Shown here in pieces: positions 1 to 8,001 of a stretch of 64,000 bases of DNA; position 1 is the stretch's first letter; each line of letters starts with the position of its first letter. The stretch comes from Burkholderiales bacterium JOSHI_001 (GTDB lineage Bacteria > Pseudomonadota > Gammaproteobacteria > Burkholderiales > Burkholderiaceae_C). The stretch spans positions 612,921-676,920 of the forward strand of contig CM001438.1 of assembly GCA_000244995.1 (NCBI GenBank), written 5' to 3'. The translations under genes and the position numbers were made by a program. Below the pieces are notes generated by a model. That model was not told the DNA's origin, did not search any database, and was given only the letters and a program-made list of their open reading frames with translations.

Positions 1-2
1 AT

Positions 3-671
3 GCGCCCAACCAGCCCACCGCCGCCGCTTCGGTGCCGCTGCTGCCGGCACCCACGCCCATCGCCCCGTCTGTGACACCGGCCACGCTGGCGGTGCCACG
101 CCCGGCCGTGACCCCGCCGGCCCTGCCTGCATTGGCGTCGCCTGCCCCGGTGGCCACCGAAAGCCTGGCCTTGCCCGCGGCGCGGGCGGAGCCGGCCGTG
201 GCCACCCCAGCACCGCTGGCCGCGCCGGCGCCAGGGGCCAGCACGCCGCCCGCGCCGGCGGCACCGACGCCTGCGGTGCCTTCCAGCGCCAACCCCGGGC
301 CCGCACCGCTGGGCAACCCGCTGGCCACGCCGGTGGACAAGGGCCCCGCGCTGCCCGGGGCCGGCACGCCCGACGCCGGCGCGCGACTGGGGCGCGAGCA
401 GGCCACACCGCCCATGCAGCCGGCCAGCGCGCCGCGCCTGAACCTGGAACTGGCGCGTCCGCGCGGCGGCGAAATTTCTTCCAGCCGCAGCGGCACCGGC
501 GTGTTGCAGCTGATGCCGCGTCCGCCCGAGGTGAAGGACAAGCTGGCGCGCGACATCGAAAACGCCGCGCGCAAGGACTGCAAGGACGCCTACGCCGGTG
601 CCGGCCTGCTGGCCGTGGTGCCGCTGGCGCGCGACGCGGTTCGCGGCGACAACAAGGGCTGCCGCTGGTAG
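3..671 (+). CDS. Ala/Pro-rich protein, C-terminal part (5' end outside window)
   Basis: The reading frame is open from base 3, so the gene begins upstream of the window and 222 residues are visible. The first ~140 are an Ala/Pro-rich low-complexity stretch of the kind that forms an extended linker. The last ~50 residues are more ordered, with charged helix-like sequence around 'PPEVKDKLARDIENA', two cysteines and a short hydrophobic 'GLLAVVPLA' segment before the end at 'NKGCRW'. This could be the tail of an envelope-spanning or secreted protein, but no named family is recognisable. It ends 7 bases from the tail of the convergent ABC ATPase gene, leaving almost no room for separate terminators. 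Confidence 0.6.
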   Translation, partial: APNQPTAAASVPLLPAPTPIAPSVTPATLAVPRPAVTPPALPALASPAPVATESLALPAARAEPAVATPAPLAAPAPGASTPPAPAAPTPAVPSSANPGPAPLGNPLATPVDKGPALPGAGTPDAGARLGREQATPPMQPASAPRLNLELARPRGGEISSSRSGTGVLQLMPRPPEVKDKLARDIENAARKDCKDAYAGAGLLAVVPLARDAVRGDNKGCRW

Positions 672-678
672 CTTCGGC

Positions 679-1662
679 TCAGGCCACGCCGGGGTGGTGG
701 CAGGCCACGGCGTGGCCTTCGGCAGTGGCCTGGGGCAGCAGCACCGGGCGCTGCACCCGGCACATTTCGCTGGCGCGCGGGCAGCGCGGGTGGAAGGCGC
801 AGCCGTTGGGCGGCGCCAGGGCCGACGGCGGCTCGCCCGGCAGGCGCAGCTTGTGCACCCGTTTTTCGGCGTGCAGGCTGGGCGTGGCCGACAGCAGGGC
901 CTGGGTGTAGGGGTGCAGGGGCTGGGCGAACAGCCGGGCCTTGGGCGCCAGCTCCACCGCGCGGCCCAGGTACATCACCATCACCCGGTCGGCGATGTGT
1001 TCCACCACGCTCAGGTTGTGCGAGATGAACACGCAGGCCACGCCGGTGTCGCGCTGCAGGTCCATGAACAGGTTCAGGATCTGGGCCTGGATGGACACGT
1101 CCAGGGCCGAGGTGGGCTCGTCGGCCACCAGCAGCTTCGGGTTCAGGATCATGGCCCGCGCAATCGCCACGCGCTGGCGCTGGCCGCCGGAGAACATGTG
1201 CGGGTAGCGCTGCGCGTGTTCAGGCGCCAGGCCCACCCGGGCCAGCATGGCCTGCAGCCGGTCATGCCGCTGGGCCGCGTTCAGCGGGGTGTTCAGCTTC
1301 AGCGGTTCGTCCAGGGCCTGCTGGATGCGCTTTCTCGGGTTCAGCGAGGCATAGGGGTTCTGGAACACCATCTGCACCTGGGCGCGCAGCGCGCGGCGCT
1401 GGGCCGTGTCGGCGGTGGTGACTTCCATGCCGCCCAGTTGCAGCGTGCCCGCGTCGGGCGCTTCCACCAGCGTGAGCGCGCGCGCCAGGGTGCTCTTGCC
1501 GCAGCCCGATTCGCCCACCACCGCCAGGGTCTGGCCCGCGGCGAGTTCGAAGCTCATGCCCGACAGCGCGGCCACCGTGGCCGCGGGCTGCATCCAGCCG
1601 CGCGAGACGCGATAGGTCTTGCTCAGGCCCTGGGCCTGCACCAGCGGCGCGGTGTCAGCCAT
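679..1662 (-). CDS. Dipeptide/oligopeptide ABC transporter ATP-binding protein (DppF/OppF type)
   Basis: This 327-residue protein is one of two nucleotide-binding subunits of a peptide importer. Visible motifs are Walker A 'GESGCGKST', the signature 'SGGQRQR', Walker B '[12 protein letters not shown]' and the switch 'FISHNL'. The C-terminal ~60 residues have the cysteine-rich peptide-importer extension ('[13 protein letters not shown]'), which binds an iron-sulfur cluster in characterised Dpp/Opp ATPases. It is the last gene of a five-gene minus-strand operon and overlaps the preceding ATPase gene by 8 bases. The order binding protein, two permeases, two ATPases is the usual one for this class. 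The actual peptide or non-peptide substrate (some members take up nickel or glutathione) cannot be read from sequence. Confidence 0.93.
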   Translation of the reverse strand: MADTAPLVQAQGLSKTYRVSRGWMQPAATVAALSGMSFELAAGQTLAVVGESGCGKSTLARALTLVEAPDAGTLQLGGMEVTTADTAQRRALRAQVQMVFQNPYASLNPRKRIQQALDEPLKLNTPLNAAQRHDRLQAMLARVGLAPEHAQRYPHMFSGGQRQRVAIARAMILNPKLLVADEPTSALDVSIQAQILNLFMDLQRDTGVACVFISHNLSVVEHIADRVMVMYLGRAVELAPKARLFAQPLHPYTQALLSATPSLHAEKRVHKLRLPGEPPSALAPPNGCAFHPRCPRASEMCRVQRPVLLPQATAEGHAVACHHPGVA

Positions 1663-2647
1663 GGCCCGGCCCCCCGTTCAGCGGCGTGTGGCAGCGCACC
1701 AGCGCCTGGCCGTCCTGGCCGCCCGGCAGCCCGCCCAGCCCGGGATGCTGGGCCCGGCAGGGCGCGCTGGCATGCGCGCAGCGTGGCGCGAACAGGCAGC
1801 CGGCGGGGCGTTCGCGCGGGCCGGGCACGCTGCCGGCCAGCGCGGGCAGGCGGGCGGCGCCGCGGCTCATTTCCGGAATGGCCGCCAGCAGGGCCTGGGT
1901 GTAGGGGTGGTGCGGCGTGTCGAAGAGCTGGGGCACGGCCTGCACCTCCACCAGTTCGCCGGCGTACATCACCGCGATGCGCCTGGCATGTTCGGCCAGC
2001 AGGGCCAGGTCGTGGGTGATCAGCACCAGGGCCATGCCCTGCTGGCGCTGCAGCGCCACCAGCAGGTCCAGCACCTGGGCCTGGATGGTGACGTCCAGCG
2101 CGGTGGTGGGCTCGTCGGCGATCAGCAGCTTCGGGCGGCAGGCCAGGGCCATCGCGATCATCACGCGCTGGCTCATGCCGCCGGACAGCTGGTGCGGGTA
2201 GGCGCGCAGGCGCTGCGCGGGGTCGGGAATCTCCACCTGGGCCAGCAGTTCCACCGCGCGCTCGCGCAGCTGCGCGGCGGGTGCGGGTCGGTGCACTTTC
2301 AGGGTTTCGATGATCTGGGTGCCCACCGTGTAGGACGGGTTCAGGCTGGCCATGGGGTCCTGGAAGATCATGGCCATGTCGCGGCCCACGATCTGGCGCC
2401 GTGCGCGCGGGCTCAGGCCCAGCAGGTCCTGGCCGGCAAAGCGCAGCACATCGGCCTGCACGCGCCCGGGCGCATCCACCAGGCCCATCAGCGCCAGCAT
2501 GGCCACGCTCTTGCCCGAGCCCGATTCACCGGCCAGGCCCAGCAGTTCGCCCGCGTCCAGCGTCAGGTCCACGCCGCGCACGGCGGCCATGGGCGCGTCC
2601 GGCGTGCCGAAGTTGACGCGCAGGTTGCGAATTTCCAGCAGGCTCAT
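1655..2647 (-). CDS. Dipeptide/oligopeptide ABC transporter ATP-binding protein (DppD/OppD type)
   Basis: This 330-residue partner ATPase of the same importer has Walker A 'GESGSGKS', signature 'SGGMSQR', Walker B '[12 protein letters not shown]' and the OppD-type C-terminal Cys motif ('[12 protein letters not shown]'). The reading frame stays open 48 codons further upstream, but that extension is Arg/Pro/Ala-rich and non-homologous. The ATG giving '[11 protein letters not shown]' is the start expected for this family. A 109-base spacer rich in stem-loops separates it from the upstream permease, whereas the other junctions of the operon are tight. The ATPases may therefore be expressed at a different level from the membrane subunits. 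Confidence 0.93.
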   Translation of the reverse strand: MSLLEIRNLRVNFGTPDAPMAAVRGVDLTLDAGELLGLAGESGSGKSVAMLALMGLVDAPGRVQADVLRFAGQDLLGLSPRARRQIVGRDMAMIFQDPMASLNPSYTVGTQIIETLKVHRPAPAAQLRERAVELLAQVEIPDPAQRLRAYPHQLSGGMSQRVMIAMALACRPKLLIADEPTTALDVTIQAQVLDLLVALQRQQGMALVLITHDLALLAEHARRIAVMYAGELVEVQAVPQLFDTPHHPYTQALLAAIPEMSRGAARLPALAGSVPGPRERPAGCLFAPRCAHASAPCRAQHPGLGGLPGGQDGQALVRCHTPLNGGPGHG

Positions 2648-2660
2648 GTGAGCCCCTCGT

Positions 2661-2719
2661 CTGGCGGGTACGCCAGCCGATCCCCCAAGGGGATTGCGGG
2701 CCGGCTTGGGAGCGGCCCG
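2661..2719. repeat. Three consecutive stem-loops between permease and ATPase genes
   Basis: The spacer holds three perfect inverted repeats in a row: CTGGCG/CGCCAG (2661-2676, 4-base loop), ATCCCC/GGGGAT (2680-2694, 3-base loop) and CGGGCCG/CGGCCCG (2697-2719, 9-base loop). It lies inside the peptide-transporter operon. Such structures can act as partial terminators or mRNA stabilisers that set subunit ratios. No U-tract follows, so a full intrinsic terminator is unlikely. Confidence 0.5.
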
Positions 2720-2756
2720 GCGCTCGGCCCGCTGCCTGGGGTAGGCACAGCGCGTC

Positions 2757-3659
2757 TCATGCGGCCTGCTGCAGGCGCGGGTCCAGCGCATCGCGCAGCC
2801 CGTCGCCCATCAGGTTGATGGCCAGCACCGTCACCAGGATGGCCGCGCCGGGGAAGGTGACCACCCAGTTGGCGCGCTCGATGTAGTCGCGCGCTGCGGC
2901 CAGCATGGTGCCCCACTCGGGCGTGGGCGGCTGCGCGCCCAGGCCCAGGAAGCCCAGGGCGGCGGCGGTGAGGATGGCGTCTGAAAACCCCATGGTCGCC
3001 GTCACGATCACGGGTGCCATGCAATTCGGCAGCACGGTGTCGAACATCAGCCGCAGCGTGCCGGCGCCGGCCATGCGCGAGGCCACCACGTAGTCCTTGG
3101 TCAATTCGGACATCGCCTGCGCGCGCACCAGGCGCACATAACCCGGCACCGCCACCAGGGCGATGGCCAGGGTGGTGTTCACCAGGCCCGATCCCAGCAC
3201 CGCCACCACCGCGATGGCCAGCAGCAGGCTGGGCAGGGCCAGCATCACGTCCATCAGGCGCAGGATGGCGGTGCCCCAGCCGCGCGGGAAGAAGGCCGCC
3301 GCCAGGCCCAGCGCCAGCCCCGGCAGCATGGCCAGCAGCACCGCCAGTGCGCCGATGGTCAGCGACAGGCGCGCGCCGTACAGCAGGCGCGACAGCAGGC
3401 AGCGGCCCACGTCGTCGGTGCCCAGCGGGTACAGGGCGTTGCCGCCTTCGGCCCACATGGGCGGTGTGAGCAGGGCGTCGCGGAACTGCTCGGTGGGGTC
3501 GTGCGGGGCCAGCCAGGGCGCGGCCAGGGCGCACAGCAGCACCAGGCTGAGCAGCACCAGGCCCAGCAGCGCGCCGCGGTTGGCCGAGAAGCTGCGCCAG
3601 AAGCGCGCCAGCGGCGTGGGCGGCACATAGGTTTCGGGGGCGAGGGCGGCGTTGTTCAT
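2757..3659 (-). CDS. Peptide ABC transporter permease (DppC/OppC type)
   Basis: This 300-residue inner-membrane subunit has several hydrophobic segments, an N-terminal OppC-type cytoplasmic tail before the first membrane helix ('[21 protein letters not shown]'), and the BPD-transport EAA loop around '[10 protein letters not shown]'. The start chosen is the ATG of '[12 protein letters not shown]'. The frame is open 51 codons further upstream, but that region overlaps the preceding permease gene and reads as Arg/Gly-rich noise. It lies 8 bases after its partner permease and forms the heterodimeric channel with it. Confidence 0.92.
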   Translation of the reverse strand: MNNAALAPETYVPPTPLARFWRSFSANRGALLGLVLLSLVLLCALAAPWLAPHDPTEQFRDALLTPPMWAEGGNALYPLGTDDVGRCLLSRLLYGARLSLTIGALAVLLAMLPGLALGLAAAFFPRGWGTAILRLMDVMLALPSLLLAIAVVAVLGSGLVNTTLAIALVAVPGYVRLVRAQAMSELTKDYVVASRMAGAGTLRLMFDTVLPNCMAPVIVTATMGFSDAILTAAALGFLGLGAQPPTPEWGTMLAAARDYIERANWVVTFPGAAILVTVLAINLMGDGLRDALDPRLQQAA

Positions 3660-3667
3660 GGGCCTGT

Positions 3668-4696
3668 TCACCTCGCGTGCCGGATGCGCGGGTTCACCAG
3701 CCCGTACAGCAGGTCCACCACCAGGTTCACCACGATCACCAACGTGGCCACGATCAGGATGCCGCCCTGCACCACGGGGTAGTCGCGCCGGCCGATGGCG
3801 TCGATCAGCCACTTGCCCAGGCCGGGCCAGGAGAACAGGGTTTCGGTCAGCACCGCGCCGCCCAGCAGGGTGCCCACCATCAGGCCCATCACCGTGAGCA
3901 CCGGCACCAGGGCATTGCGCAGCGCATGCACCACCACCACGCGCCAGGGTGACAGGCCCTTGGCCCGCGCGGTGCGCACATAGTCTTCACGCAGCACCTC
4001 CAGCAGGGCCGAGCGCGTCATGCGCGCCATCTGCGCCAGCGGGATGGTGCCCAGCACGATGGCCGGCAGCACCAGGTGCGACAGCGCCGAGCGCACCGCA
4101 CCTTCTTCGCCCGACAGCCAGGCGTCGATGAGCATGAAGCCGGTGCGCACCGGGATGTCGAACTCCAGCGCGATGCGGCCCGACACCGGCAGCGCCCACT
4201 CGGGCGCGATGTGGCGCATCTGCACCGAGAAGAACATGATCAGCAGCAGCCCCCACCAGAAGATGGGCATGGAAAAGCCGGTGAGGGCCAGGCCCATGCT
4301 GCCGTGGTCCAGCAGGGTGCCGCGCTTCAGCGCGGCCAGCACCCCCGCGGATACGCCCAGCACGGTGGCGAACAGCATGGCCACCAGCGACAGCTCGGCG
4401 GTGGCGGGGAAGAGCTTCAGGAATTCGCTCCACACCGACTCGTGGGTGACGAAGCTGTCGCCCAGGTCCAGGTGCAGGGCCTTCCACAGGTACAGGCCGT
4501 ACTGCTCGTGCAGCGGCCGGTCCAGGCCCAGCTTGTGCAGGATCTCGGCGTGGAAGGCCGGGTCCAGCTTCTTTTCGCCCGCCATCACCCGCACCGGGTC
4601 GCCCGGGATCAGGTGGATGAGCGAAAACGCCAGCAATGTGATGCCGATGAAGGTGGGCACCACCAGGGCCAGGCGCTTGAGCAGGAAAGCCAGCAC
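3668..4696 (-). CDS. Peptide ABC transporter permease (DppB/OppB type)
   Basis: This 342-residue permease begins 'MLAFLLKRLALVVPTFIGI', the canonical DppB start with a Lys-Arg followed by the first membrane helix. It carries the 'HLIPGDPVRVM' periplasmic motif of the family and the cytoplasmic EAA loop ('LREDYVRTARAKGLSPWRVV'). It is second in the operon, 7 bases after the binding-protein gene. Around residues 75-120 it has the large periplasmic loop typical of DppB. Nothing suggests loss of function. Confidence 0.93.
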   Translation of the reverse strand: MLAFLLKRLALVVPTFIGITLLAFSLIHLIPGDPVRVMAGEKKLDPAFHAEILHKLGLDRPLHEQYGLYLWKALHLDLGDSFVTHESVWSEFLKLFPATAELSLVAMLFATVLGVSAGVLAALKRGTLLDHGSMGLALTGFSMPIFWWGLLLIMFFSVQMRHIAPEWALPVSGRIALEFDIPVRTGFMLIDAWLSGEEGAVRSALSHLVLPAIVLGTIPLAQMARMTRSALLEVLREDYVRTARAKGLSPWRVVVVHALRNALVPVLTVMGLMVGTLLGGAVLTETLFSWPGLGKWLIDAIGRRDYPVVQGGILIVATLVIVVNLVVDLLYGLVNPRIRHAR

Positions 4697-4703
4697 GGGG
4701 GGC

Positions 4704-6296
4704 TCAGTCCAGCGTCACGGTGCGGAAGTCGTTGTTCGTGAAGGGGTTGGGCACGAAGCCCTTCACGCGCTTGTTCACCGCCGTCATGTACAGCGGGTAC
4801 ACCTGCGGGATGGCCCCCACCTCGTCGAACAGGATGCGCTGGGCCTGGGTGTAGAGCTCGGTGCGCTTCTTCAGGTCGGACGTCTTGCGGGCCAGGTCGA
4901 TCAGGTCTTCAAAGGGCTTGTGGCACCACTGGCTCTTGTTGCCGCCGCCGGCCACCGCGGCGCAGCTGACGTTGGGGGTGAGGAAGTTGTCGGGGTCGCC
5001 GTTGTCGCCGGCCCAGTTCAGGAAGGTGATGTCGTGCTCGCCCTTGCCGGCGCGCTTGAGCAGTTCGCCCCATTCGGTCATCAGCACCTTGGTCTTGATG
5101 CCCACGCGGGCCCAGTCGGCCTGCAGCAGTTCGGCCGCGCGCTTGCCGTCGATGCTGCCGCCGATGCGGGTCATGATGGCGAATTCGGTGCCGTCGTAGC
5201 CGCTGGCCTTGACCAGGGCCTTGGCCTTCTCGGGGTCGTAGGCCTTCTTCAGCGTGGCATCGTGGCTCCACTGGCCCGGCGGCAGCAGGCTGCCCGCCGG
5301 TGACGCATTGCCGCCGTACACCGCGGCGATGTAGGTCTTCATGTCCAGCGCCAGCCACATGGCTTCGCGAAAGCGCCTGTCGCCCAGGAACTTCTTCTTC
5401 ACATTGGGTGCGATGTAGGCGGTGAGCAGGGCGTTGGTGCGCAGCATCTGCACCTGCGGGTCCTTGTCGAAGGCGGACGCAGTCTCGCCCTTCATGTTGG
5501 TGCCGATCAGGCATTCGGCCGCCTTCAGACGCTGCACCCGCACGTTGGGGTCGGTGGTGATGGCGATCACCAGGTTGGCTATGGCCGGCGCGCCGCCCCA
5601 GTAGGCCTTGTGCGCGGTGTAGCGGATGATGGCGTCCTTCTGGTAGCTCTTAAACACGAAGGGCCCATTGCCGATGGGCTGGGTGTTCAGCTGCTCCAGC
5701 TTGCCGGCGGCCACCAGCTGCTGGCCGTATTCGGCCGAGTAGATCGACGCGATGGACGACATGGCCAGCGCCGACAGGAAAGGCGCCTCGGGCTTGTTCA
5801 GCACGAAGCGCACCGTGAAGTCGTCCAGCTTGCTGACCGACTTGACGAGCTGGCCCATGCCCATGCCTTCCCAGTACACATAGCCGTTGCGCGCCGACGC
5901 GTAGGCCGGGTGTTTCTTGTCCAGCATGCGGTTGAAGGACCAAAGCACGTCGTCGGCATTGAAGTCGCGCGTGGGCTTGAACCAGGCCGTGGTGTGGAAC
6001 TTCACGCCCTGGCGCAGCTTCAGGGTGTAGCTCAGGCCGTCGGCGCTGATGTCCCAGCTTTGGGCCAGCGCCGGCAGCAGTTCGGTGCCGCCCGGCTTGA
6101 AGCGCAGCAGCGCGTCGTAGATCGTCAGGCCGGCGGCGTCGTTGGTGACGGCGGACTCGAACTGCACGATGTCGAAGCCGTCGGGCGAGGACTCGGTGCA
6201 CACCGTCAGCGTGTTGGCGGCCTGCACGGCAGCGCAGGCCAGGCCCAGCGTGAAGGCCAGACCGGTGCAGGCGAGGAGACGGCGCAGGTCGTTCAT
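4704..6296 (-). CDS. Peptide ABC transporter substrate-binding protein (SBP family 5)
   Basis: This 530-residue periplasmic binding protein opens the operon. A clear Sec signal peptide (two Arg, then 'LACTGLAFTLGLACAAVQA') is followed by 'NTLTVCTESSPDGFD', the typical beginning of DppA-like dipeptide-binding proteins. Further family features are 'LAQSWDISADGLSYTLKLR' and 'GVKFHTTAWFKPTRDF'. Length and domain plan match DppA/SBP_bac_5. Because it is first in the operon, any promoter should lie in the 239-base region 6297-6535, which it shares divergently with the amidase-like gene. Ligand identity (dipeptide, oligopeptide or heme-like) is undetermined. Confidence 0.93.
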   Translation of the reverse strand: MNDLRRLLACTGLAFTLGLACAAVQAANTLTVCTESSPDGFDIVQFESAVTNDAAGLTIYDALLRFKPGGTELLPALAQSWDISADGLSYTLKLRQGVKFHTTAWFKPTRDFNADDVLWSFNRMLDKKHPAYASARNGYVYWEGMGMGQLVKSVSKLDDFTVRFVLNKPEAPFLSALAMSSIASIYSAEYGQQLVAAGKLEQLNTQPIGNGPFVFKSYQKDAIIRYTAHKAYWGGAPAIANLVIAITTDPNVRVQRLKAAECLIGTNMKGETASAFDKDPQVQMLRTNALLTAYIAPNVKKKFLGDRRFREAMWLALDMKTYIAAVYGGNASPAGSLLPPGQWSHDATLKKAYDPEKAKALVKASGYDGTEFAIMTRIGGSIDGKRAAELLQADWARVGIKTKVLMTEWGELLKRAGKGEHDITFLNWAGDNGDPDNFLTPNVSCAAVAGGGNKSQWCHKPFEDLIDLARKTSDLKKRTELYTQAQRILFDEVGAIPQVYPLYMTAVNKRVKGFVPNPFTNNDFRTVTLD

Positions 6297-6454
6297 GGGC
6301 GGCTTCGGTGGGTGGCGGGTAGAACAAGCCTAGCGCAAGACGGGGCGCCCGCCTGGCATCGAACCCGGGGTAGGCGGCGCGGGGCGCTGAATCGATCGCC
6401 ATTCACGACCGGGCACTGCTGCAGGCAGACGCGAGCCGGTCCACATTTCTAGGG

Positions 6455-6469
6455 ATGCGTGCTACGCAT
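6455..6469. promoter_or_regulatory. Possible operator dyad in the divergent spacer
   Basis: The spacer between the peptide-transporter operon and the amidase-like gene contains ATGCGT-GCT-ACGCAT, a perfect 6-base dyad with a 3-base centre, 67 bases before the amidase TTG start. It is the only obvious symmetric element in the spacer. Dyads of this size are bound by dimeric regulators, but no regulator gene is adjacent, so the function is a guess. Confidence 0.25.
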
Positions 6470-6535
6470 GATTTCGTTACAACTCCTGGCTCCAGCGCCG
6501 CTCCTAACAACGCACCTGCAACTAGGAGAAATGCC

Positions 6536-7990
6536 TTGGCCCGCTGCCCCTTCGCAACCTGGCATCCGATCTCCGGCTCATCAGGGCCACACGTTGGCGG
6601 GCCTTTCAAGATCGTCCACCACACCACGGAAGGCAGCACGGCCGAAGGTGCGATGAAGGCTTTTGCTCAGAATCGATCCGACCCGCACTTCACTGTGGAC
6701 GCGACTCGCATCCTTCAGCACATCGACACCGCCGAAGGCGCTCGCGCACTGCGCAACGATCCCGGCGGCGTGCAGACCAACCGCGACTCGGCGGTCCAGA
6801 TCGAACTTGTCGGCTTTGCGCATCTTCCCAAGGACAGGCGCGCGTTGGTGCTGCTGGCGCGCCTGTGCCGCTGGATCGAAGCCACTCATGGTGTGCCGTC
6901 AGTGTGGCCCGCGGGACTTCCGCGCCCGGCCAAGAACGGCCATGACCCCGGAGGTCACAACCGCGATGCGCCAACCTGGGACGGCAGGAGCGGCCACTAC
7001 GGCCACTGCCACGTGCCGGAGAACTCGCACTGGGATCCGGGCTACACCGAACAGGAAGTGGCGTTCATCATGAACGCTCGCTTCGACACCAAGGGTCGGT
7101 TGGTCTCGCCGGCCATGCTGGCCCCCCAGGCCGCAGCGAAGAAGGCGCCCGGCGCCCGCCGATCTCGCCCAGCGGCCGTGCCTCGCTCGACCATGCCCGA
7201 CCATGGGGAGGTGCCGCTCGGCCTGTCGGCCTACATCCACAACCTGCTCCTGCCGAAGGTGCAAGCGTTCCCGGGTGCGCCGGCTGCCGGCCGGCGCCGT
7301 CGAAGCGCAGCCCCTGCGGCCGTCGCAGCGCCGGGGCCCCAGGCGGCGGTCGATGTCGGCAGCTTGCTGTGCTTCGTCGATGGTGTGCCTGCGCAGGACA
7401 GGGAAGACATCCTGTACTCGGTGCAGCTGGCGCAGCGCGGTGCCAGTGGTGCATTCGACCGCTTCACCGAAACCCAGGCCTGGTACGGCAAGTACGTCGA
7501 AATCCTGGAGAACCTCGGCTGGGCCAGTGAGCGGCTGGCGTTTTCGCGCTTCGACCAGAGCGAAGGCGAATTCCGCATGGACCAGGCCGCGCTGGCGATC
7601 ATTACCGCGATTGCATCGCAGAACCAGTTGGCGGTGCTGCAGCAGTCGGTGGCTGCGCTGTCCAAACTGGCAGAGGACGACGGCTCGATCAGCCTGTTCG
7701 ACTTTCACGCCTCGACCCAGGATAGCGGCAACTTCCAGATCGGCGCTGTCCAGCGCAGCGCCGATGGCGCACTGACGATGGCGCTGGGGGCGTTCTACTT
7801 TCGCAGCGTCGATGAACGGCGTCGTTTCCTGTTCTTCAAATGGGGCGCGCGCCAGGTTCACTTCTGGACCGCCGCTCAGCGCATGACCCTCAACACAAGC
7901 TTCTACGCTCGCCGCCGCGCCGAGGTGCTGGCCCGCCTGGAAGCCGACGCACCGCAGTACATCGCCGGGCTGAAGCTGGGCGCGCGCTGA
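6536..7990 (+). CDS. N-acetylmuramoyl-L-alanine amidase-like protein with C-terminal domain of unknown function
   Basis: The start is the TTG preceded by AGGAG with a 7-base spacer, giving 'MARCPFATWHPISG' and 484 residues; upstream codons add a non-homologous leader. Residues ~20-190 look like an amidase_2/PGRP-type zinc amidase: 'IVHHTTEG', 'DPHFTVD', 'QIELVGF' and 'GHYGHCHVPENSHWDPG' supply the histidines expected for zinc binding. A basic linker (~200-280) precedes a ~220-residue C-terminal domain ('AQAWYGKYVEILENLGWASE'-like helical part, then a beta-rich part ending 'RRRAEVLARLEADA'). I cannot assign that domain. No signal peptide is evident, so the protein is either cytosolic or exported unconventionally. 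It is the first gene of the plus arm of the hydrolase island, 11 bases before the next gene. Confidence 0.75.
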   Translation: MARCPFATWHPISGSSGPHVGGPFKIVHHTTEGSTAEGAMKAFAQNRSDPHFTVDATRILQHIDTAEGARALRNDPGGVQTNRDSAVQIELVGFAHLPKDRRALVLLARLCRWIEATHGVPSVWPAGLPRPAKNGHDPGGHNRDAPTWDGRSGHYGHCHVPENSHWDPGYTEQEVAFIMNARFDTKGRLVSPAMLAPQAAAKKAPGARRSRPAAVPRSTMPDHGEVPLGLSAYIHNLLLPKVQAFPGAPAAGRRRRSAAPAAVAAPGPQAAVDVGSLLCFVDGVPAQDREDILYSVQLAQRGASGAFDRFTETQAWYGKYVEILENLGWASERLAFSRFDQSEGEFRMDQAALAIITAIASQNQLAVLQQSVAALSKLAEDDGSISLFDFHASTQDSGNFQIGAVQRSADGALTMALGAFYFRSVDERRRFLFFKWGARQVHFWTAAQRMTLNTSFYARRRAEVLARLEADAPQYIAGLKLGAR

Positions 7991-8001
7991 AGGAACCAAG
8001 G

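Noticed and set aside
598-5303. Long open frames on the strand opposite the first peptide transporter, full of His/Gln/Gly/Arg
   Set aside because: They are antisense readings of real ABC transporter genes; high GC keeps them open, and their composition is not protein-like.
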